DNA of 64,000 nucleotides from Canna indica (Eukaryota; Streptophyta; Magnoliopsida; Zingiberales; Cannaceae), in assembly GCA_034359265.1 (NCBI GenBank), contig CP136890.1:44056501-44120500 (forward strand). Reading direction: 5' to 3'. Under the pieces are notes generated by a model. That model made no database searches. It was not told where the DNA came from and saw only the letters and a program-made list of their open reading frames with translations. Of this stretch, positions 57,376 to 64,000 are shown piece after piece (the first letter of the stretch is position 1; each line of letters begins with the position of its first letter). The position numbers and the translations under genes are program-made.

Positions 57376-59330
57376 AAACTGGTCAACCAAGGAGTCGTCC
57401 TTCACCTCTTTGGAGTATCCAGCCTTTGAGAAGTCATCTTCTAGGCTAAGGAACTTGTCTTGCTCTAATGCTTTGTCAAAACTCGCAATATATTACAGAG
57501 TAGCCTCACCTTGGCATTCCTCGATCTTGCCCTTAATCCTGTGAACCTCCCCCATCAAGCTTCTGAACTTCAGCACGAAGGACGGAGACCTCATCATTCA
57601 ACTTAGCTTTCTCCTTGGCAGAAGACTAACTTTAAGTTCTGAGGCCGTCAGCACCACTTTCAGGTCCTCGGCTATTCCTTTGAAGACACCGGCCTCCGCC
57701 TTGGCCTCTTTTGCCTCCCCCCGCAGCTCGGACATCTTGTCCCCGACCTCGCAAGAGTGTTAAGGAGATGTAAAACACCGTCCTCCTTCGCCCTCAACCT
57801 CCTCTCCCTCTCTTCCAGCTTGGCCTGGTAAGATAACTTCATGGACTCGAACTCCCGAGTTCGGGCCTCGGACACTTCTAGAATAGAAGATTTGTCCTTC
57901 TTCAACTGCCTCGCTAGGCCAGCCAACTGAAGTCCTTGAACTTCAACATATTTGATCGTCCTAGCCGAACCCGCCTCCCTAAGAAGATTGATAGTACCAT
58001 CTGGCAATAGATGCTGGTCACAATTATTATCAAAGTGAAACTCTTCGGACCATAGGGAGCGTGACCAGTTATAGCATTCATAGCATACAATCCTTGTCGA
58101 ACCTGATGAGGGTCAGCTGCGCTGAGGTGTCGCTGCACCTGGGAACTCTTCACCACAACCATCACTATCGTCATCACAACAACCATGGTTGGCTCCAAGG
58201 GGACAACTTCCTGAGGCAGCAGTTCCTCCTCCAAAATGATGATGCCCGGAGCCCTATCCCTACTCTTTCGCTTGAGAGGAGGGGGAGAAGGCAAGGGGAC
58301 CCTCATTCTGTTCGAGCCTTTCTATTCAGAGGACTGAGCCCGAGGTCCTACGATCCTTATCAGTTTCGAGAAAGGCAGACAAGGAGAGACGTCATCTACT
58401 AGCTTCTTCCCCTTATCGGTTGCTAGCGCCTTCCCTTTCAACTCTTTTGGCTTGGCCTAAAGAGACGTCGGGTTCATCTTCGGGGCCATGTTATCTATAA
58501 GATAAAGTTCAAAGTCAGCATACTAAAGAAATGACTGCGATGATAGACAAATGACATACGACCTGGAACTTACTCATATAGCTTATGACCAAGGGTTCAT
58601 CGTGGTCTAAAAACCTTATCACCAGCCTCTCCTCAGGCAAAATGGCCTCCTCCTCTAGGGTAAGGATGGTGTTTGGGTTTCGCCTACAGAATAAGGGGAG
58701 CCTCTCTGTGGGCGAGACCTCGTCCAAGAAAAATTGCCAGTCGCTCAGCCTGAACCTCACCTTGAAGATCTTCTTCTTAAAATTCTTATAAGAACTCTTG
58801 AATAGGCCGAAGAGTTTTCTCCTCGAGGTGTTATTGAAGGACACACGTTGGCCCTTCTGTGTCCCTTTGGCTTAGAAGAAAGAAAAGAACACGCCAAGTC
58901 TCGACTCGATGCCCAAAAATTCCATTAAAATCTCAAAACAACGATGAACGCCTAACTATTCGAGTGAAGCTACGTCGGGGCGATATTCACTTGGATCAAT
59001 ATTCCACACTCAAAATCCATAAAAGGCAGTTTGACACCAAGATCCTTGAACATTCTTTGACAAACAAAAATGAACTCTGGGTCCATCCTAGAGTGGAAGA
59101 CCCTATCGTCTGGTGAGGAAGGAAGGCATTCAGAGGCTGTCTTGTCACCGAAACGGGAGAGTAGCACACCTTTAAGGAAGGCTGCAAAATGTTGTTCGAT
59201 CCGGTCATCGCCGAGCTCTCCCGCCTTATTTTGTCATGAACCCAGGAGTATGGTTCCGCTGCCTCGCCCAGTCTATGTATTATGCTCTTCCCCCTACCGG
59301 TCATTTTCAACCAAACTGGAAACTCTAGTA
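57376..59330 (-). pseudogene. G4: Tat-like gypsy gag (PF04195-type)
   Basis: Minus strand from about 59310. RVFHSRMDPEFIFVCQRMF and KDLGVKLPFMDFECGILIQV are the start of the plant gypsy-type-transposon domain. Then KKIFKVRFRLSDWQFFLDEV and EEAILPEERLVIRFLDHDEP at 58844-58515. After a poor stretch, 58306-57672 has LAGLARQLKKDKSSILEVSE, FESMKLSYQAKLEERERRLR and LHLLNTLARSG, a coiled-coil-like end. It is cut by the LTR at 57376. Several stops and shifts. Confidence 0.78.
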
Positions 59331-60140
59331 AACTAGGGACGAGTTAGGCCTATGAACCTAAGTCTGACCTCGACAAAGCGGAAGTAAGGAGATAAGATAC
59401 AAAGGACTCACCAGAAAATGGATAGGGACAAGCGGGACGATGAACGGACAATGATGTCGTCGGTGAAAGTCTTAGGAGCAAGAAAGTAGGAAAGTAGAAA
59501 ACAAACAAGAACTCTGAACATGAGAAAACTCGAAATGAAGGGAAGGATGGAGTTTTAAAGCCCAGGAAGTGACAACCTCTTTATCGAACAACTAGCATTC
59601 ACATTTCGTTGACAGAACAAATTCTAGCCGAGCACTCCATTATCGGCAGATACCCAAACGCCTCAAAGATGAACGGTCAAATCTTCATGCCATGATTACT
59701 CCTTGCCAGAATTAAATGCTAGAAAAGCAGGCACTGCTAGGAGACGAACATGTGAAAAAGACACCCCTTTTTCCTGCTTCCACCATACCGAGTGTTGAAA
59801 TCGAAAAGTTGCAAAACGACAAAACCTAGATAAGTTGAACTCACCTAGCTCAGTGATTTGACTAAGGACAGAACTCATCACGCACTTATATTCCGACCTG
59901 AGGTCAAAAGTTCGGTTAAGATTAGATGCCCGGCAAACAGATTGAGGTCAGCACAAAGTCATCAGACTCCGATCAAGTTTAGGGGCTATGGATTGGACCA
60001 TCTCATAAAACAGACACGACGCACAACGTGTATATTCTCTGTTCCAATTCCATACACCACCTCGAATTCGTTCTCACTTGAGCATTAGAGTGTCTTTATA
60101 GGTCAACACTGGAGTCGTGCTGAACTAGGAGATAAGAGAC
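59331..60140 (-). other. G4 upstream region, probable leader and LTR
   Basis: For a minus-strand Tat element the leader and 5' LTR should lie here. A TATA-like CTTTAAAACTCC (minus strand, near 59555) supports an LTR promoter. LTR borders and primer site could not be set. Short frames (59858-60088) are not convincing. Confidence 0.4.
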
Positions 60141-61755
60141 TGTTGGTGAAATGGTCACACTAGATGGGGGGTGAATAGTATATTTGTTAATCTTAAACTT
60201 AATTCTAGTTTCAATTATTTTCTTGATTACTTATGTTAATGCACTATTCAACTATTAAATGAATGTGAAAGCGAATAAAACAAGTCAAGTAATCAAGATG
60301 CAAAGTAAGCAATGCAAACAAAGAGATTTATAGTGGTCCGGGCCTACTCCACTACCTAAGCACCCCACTTAGGATTTTCAAACTAAATTTTACTAGATTA
60401 ATTATTTCCCTTACAACGATGACGTTTTCACCGGAGAGTCTCCGCTCTCACACCAAAGGCACTTCCATATCCAGAAGTCTCGACCTTCCTACCGAGAGCA
60501 CTCTCCCACCTCAAACCTAAAGGACGACAATACTAATCCTAGTCAACTAAGTTTACACCGGTGGATTTAAACCTCAAACACTAAGGCTATCACCCAATTT
60601 CAAGACCTACACTCTAGATTTTACACTAACTCAAATACAATGAATAAAACACAAAAATACAAGTAAATGGAGCAAATAAATAATACAATCAATACTTAGC
60701 TCCAAATAATGAATCCGAGCTCCACTTGATGCATTAAAGATGAATCGATTGAAGCTCAAATGTAAGATTAATAATCTATGGATCAAGGCTAGGATTTTTA
60801 TAAAAAGTAGCTCAATGAGAGCTTAGAAGGTGTAGATTATGTCTCAGTGGGCTCAACAACATTTGAGGAAGGCTCTCTTGGCTTTTATTTATAAGCTATG
60901 AAGAGTTGGCATCAAACAAACAACCCAACAGGCATTTTTTTGCCCGTTGGTGCCACCCGGTCGCTGGTCCGATCGAAGGTCGATCGACCGACCAAGCGAT
61001 CGTCCGAGCGACCGGAGCCCACTGTGGATTCTGGGCTCCGTTTGGTCAACCGTCACTACGATTGAACCTAGGAAATCAACCTTGTTTGTTGATTTTTCTG
61101 CTCATTTGTTCGTTTCTGGGTTCCGTCTTCACTAAGTCCTCTTATATAATATTTCTTAACTTTAAGTTAAAACATAAATGTTATATAAGTATTATCCTCC
61201 ATTTGGATTCAATAAAAATATCTAAAAAATTAAAATTCTTAAGAATCAAAATCTAACTTTTGGGGTCTAGTACAAATTTTCGAAAAACGAAAATTTTATA
61301 ATCTTCCGGGTCAAATATGAATCGATTAAAGGCTTCAAATTTTTTTAAAAAAATATCTCGTTATCTAGTTTTTACCTAAGGAACCATTATCGGGACTTTT
61401 GATGCTAAGAAAATATCTAGATCATATAGCCCTCCAAAGAGCCTCCCTAGGCTTAGTGAATTTCATGATCATTAATGAGTTTTCGTGTTTTGGGTTTTGG
61501 TTTTTATTTTTGGGTTCTTTGCATCATAAAAAAGGATTACATATTCATTCTAGATACTCTAAAATTAAACTGTATCTTTCCGAAGAATCTCGAACGATGA
61601 TGAACGTCCTTGTCGATTTCTTTGATTTTTTCGATTAGGGACGTCGAGTGCTAACCGACTTGGAACATGAAAGTATTTCTCAATGAAATATTTGTTTCAT
61701 GTTTGTTATCATCAAAATTGAGATTAAGACCAAGATAAAAAGTTTTAGGCCAACA
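60141..61755 (-). repeat. S5: LTR of the dominant family
   Basis: TGTTGGTGAAATGG at 60141 to GGCCAACA at 61755, 1615 bp, with palindromes at 60957-61062 and no interior. The flanks GAGAC and AAAAC agree at three of five bases, so this may be an aged solo LTR or one whose flank was replaced. Confidence 0.85.
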
Positions 61756-62573
61756 AAAACCCGCAGCACTTTCGATTTCAAGCGAGAACACTATGGATCC
61801 ATTTTTGACGTAGAGGCACTCGAAGTTGACGATTTCGCTTGGATCAGTGGAGTATTGAAAAGATTGTTAAGGAGTTTCTTACATATGACGTTATGATTGC
61901 TTTACTTGTAGGGATTGAATTCCTGAACTTATTCGTTCATAACAAACGACTAAGGAAATTGGTCTTGTCCTCGAACCCTACGCGCAGGTTATTGGTTTGA
62001 CTAATGGTCTTGTCATGAACACTAAGTTGAAAGTATAATTGGTTTGATTAACCATTGGTCAATTGTTCATGACACTAATTGACTGCGTGAAGTTTTGAAG
62101 AAATCAAAGACCTACTCTTACGTTATGCGGAATATATTTGAATACATTTTTCTTCTATTTTTAAGTAAAGTGATTTTAATTTGAATAATAACAAAATTGA
62201 TAGTATTTTTCGACAAGTAATTATGAGAAATTATCTTAAATAAATATTTATATTTTTTTTTAATAAAGATAAAAAATCATAATAGATGATCATACTAAAA
62301 ATTGAATAATATGTTGCCACCAATCATACTATCCACGGTTGGCAAACAAACATCTAGATTAATTGTCTATATGATGTCTAAATAATATCAATATTCTCCC
62401 TAAAATTTCTTTTTATCAATTTAATTTATAGCTTATCAACCATAGTTGAGAAATGATTATTTATAAATTGAATGGTAGTTGTGATTGGTTCATAAATGAT
62501 GAGCATCTTTTAATTTTATGTTAATTATTATTTAAATGAAGTGTTGTTCTAAATAATTAATATTAATTTATAG
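61756..62573. other. Unrecognised segment right of S5
   Basis: A short plus frame at 61756-61896 reads FDFKREHYGSIFDVEALEVD and SGVLKRLLRSF. Another frame, 61858-62001, reads KIVKEFLTYDVMIALLVGIE. Both look coding-like, but I recognise neither. The remaining sequence (62000-62573) is AT-rich with nothing seen. It could be a host or transposon gene fragment. Confidence 0.3.
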
Positions 62574-63884
62574 TCCTAATATATATATATATATATATAT
62601 TAAAAGCAAATTGATATATATAATTAATATCAGAAATGTCATGTCGCATATTCACTACCCAGCTTTGCTCACATGTCAAATTAAGATTTTTCTCAATTTT
62701 ATATTTTTTTCTCAATTTCACTTCTCTTTCCTCTCTCTCCCACGTGACTCCTTTCTCTCCCACGTGACTCCTTTCTCACACATATCTCTTCTCTCTCACA
62801 TGCCTCCTTTTAGACTCTCTCTAAAAATATTTTTTTATATTAGTTTTGAGTTTTTGAAAGTTCATTTATCAAATTTTTAAAATAGTATTTCAAAACTAAA
62901 TTAAAAAAATGTTTTTTAATGTATTAAATTATTTTTTATATTAGTTTTTGAAATTTTATTTCTTAATTTTGTTTGTAATAATATTTCAAAACCATATAAA
63001 TCGATGAAGTTTAAAATATTTTAAATTCTTTATTTTATAATTTGTTTTAATTTCTTATGTAGTTTAAAATAATTAGATTTTTTATTTTCTAATTTTATTC
63101 AATTTTTTACATTATATCTATATTATATTTAATTTTTATTCATAATAATATTGCTTTTTTGTAAATTCTCTATATATTTTAGTAGATAAAAATATTTTTT
63201 AATGTATTGAATATTATTTTATATTAGGTTTTTAAATATCATTCCTTTAATTTATTTTAATAGTATTTCAAAATAAAATATATTTATATAGTTTAAAATA
63301 ATTTAATTTTTTTAATTTCTAATTTATTTCAGTTTGTTATATTATATCTATATTTATTTTATTTTATCCATTAAAATATTATTATTTTTGTAATTTTTTT
63401 CTTTTTCATATATTTTAGTTGTTTAAATCTATATATATTTATTATAATTTATGTGACTTTTTATTTTAAAAATTATAAATTATATCATTACAATGATGAT
63501 TCTTTAATTAAAAATTACTCTCTATAAATAAATATGTTTTAGAATAAATGAGTATGATTATATAAGAAACAAAATATTAATGTTGATTCCTTATTTATAT
63601 TTACATTTTTGATTTTTTATAATTATAAATTTTACTTTATTTTTTATAATTTTTCTATATTAATTCTTTAAGCATATTTTATATGGTAATATTTTGTATA
63701 CACTTATAAATTTTCATACATGTGATATTTATTATTACTCTTAATTATTTAAGTATGATTATTATTATTTTAAATTTTAATTTAATATGAATTAATTTTA
63801 ATAATTTTATTTATTATAATTTTTAAATTTTATTTAAATTATATATACATATATAATCGTGCAATACACGAGTTCTCAGCTAAT
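62574..63884 (+). mobile_element. Helitron-like element, 3' end supported
   Basis: The 3' end reads TCGTG-CAATA-CACGA (a hairpin, 63858-63872) followed by AGTTCTCAG and CTAAT (63880-63884), then T. CTRRT ends with a hairpin a few bases upstream are the mark of Helitrons, which insert between A and T. A likely 5' tip is TCCTAATATATAT at 62574 (preceded by G and not A, so uncertain). The interior is very AT-rich with no Rep/helicase, as in non-autonomous copies. Confidence 0.6.
62579..62600. repeat. (AT)n microsatellite
   Basis: TA repeat of about 22 bp near the proposed Helitron 5' tip. Confidence 0.9.
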
Positions 63885-64000
63885 TATCATAATAAAGCAG
63901 GATATGTACCTTTATTGTTGCATTGGAAGATTAACTTAAGTTTAAGCCACAACTACATATATGGAGTCCAGTAGTCATATATAAAACATTGGATCAAATT
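63885..64000. other. Flank to window end
   Basis: No feature seen. Confidence 0.5.

Noticed and set aside
60136..61760. Perfect TSD for S5
   Set aside because: Flanks GAGAC and AAAAC match at only three of five bases, so a clean duplication is not claimed.
1..64000. Bacterial-type defence, toxin-antitoxin or biosynthetic systems
   Set aside because: None of the frames supports one; all recognisable coding sequence is from plant transposable elements plus one captured host exon.

Overview
This window is intergenic DNA from a flowering-plant nuclear genome. The evidence is nested plant LTR retrotransposons (Ty1/copia with an initiator-tRNA-Met primer site, Ty3/gypsy of Tekay-like and Tat-like type), CACTA (En/Spm) DNA transposons with TNP2 and Transposase_24 genes, a Tourist-like PIF/Harbinger element, a Helitron end, and a captured SIN3-like exon. 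No single-copy host gene is intact. No bacterial gene, CRISPR array, rRNA or tRNA gene was seen. Species cannot be told from this sequence.

Layout. (1) 1-16369 is a stack of nested insertions, each dated by its own target-site duplication (TSD). An old copia LTR (C1, pieces 1-49 and 16087-16369) was hit by R1, a minus-strand Sirevirus-like element (50-16086, TSD CTAAA). One R1 LTR then took a solo LTR (S1, 1090-2326, TSD CTTCT). The other took an 11.8-kb CACTA element (CACTA1, 3594-15394) carrying a SIN3-like exon. CACTA1 in turn took F (5720-13523), a 7.8-kb plus-strand retroelement that has LTRs, a primer site and gag but no pol. (2) 16370-23536 holds gypsy debris: a 183-bp tandem array, a Tat-like protease, a degenerate Tekay-like pol (G1), and the integrase end plus partial LTR of a second element (G2). 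(3) 23537-31931 is two CACTA copies of one family (CACTA2, CACTA3) with TNP2 remnants, a nearly intact Transposase_24-type gene and subterminal repeats. (4) 31932-37099 is a minus-strand copia element (C2) sitting in F2, a second copy of the F family (37099-47735). F2 also contains a solo LTR (S2) and a 3-kb gypsy solo LTR with a Tourist-like element inside. (5) 47736-60140 holds Tat-like gag fragments, solo LTR S3, copia C3 with solo LTR S4, a gypsy LTR piece, a pol-only copia fragment C4, and a second Tat gag that shares an LTR insertion point with the first. (6) 60141-64000 is another family LTR (S5), an unrecognised stretch, and an AT-rich Helitron-like element ending at 63884.

How the parts relate. 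The dominant repeat is one LTR family (TGTTGG...CCAACA, clusters of GGTCGACC-type palindromes, repeated polypurine tracts). It is present as F, F2, R1, five solo or near-solo LTRs (S1-S5) and several fragments. F and F2 both lack pol and share about 3 kb of 3' noncoding sequence, so the family looks non-autonomous. The C4 fragment (integrase, RT, RNase H; no gag or LTR visible) is of the type that could have supplied pol in trans, but that link is inferred. Nearly all coding regions are broken by stops or frameshifts. The best-preserved gene is the Transposase_24-type gene at 24414-25952, with one in-frame TGA.
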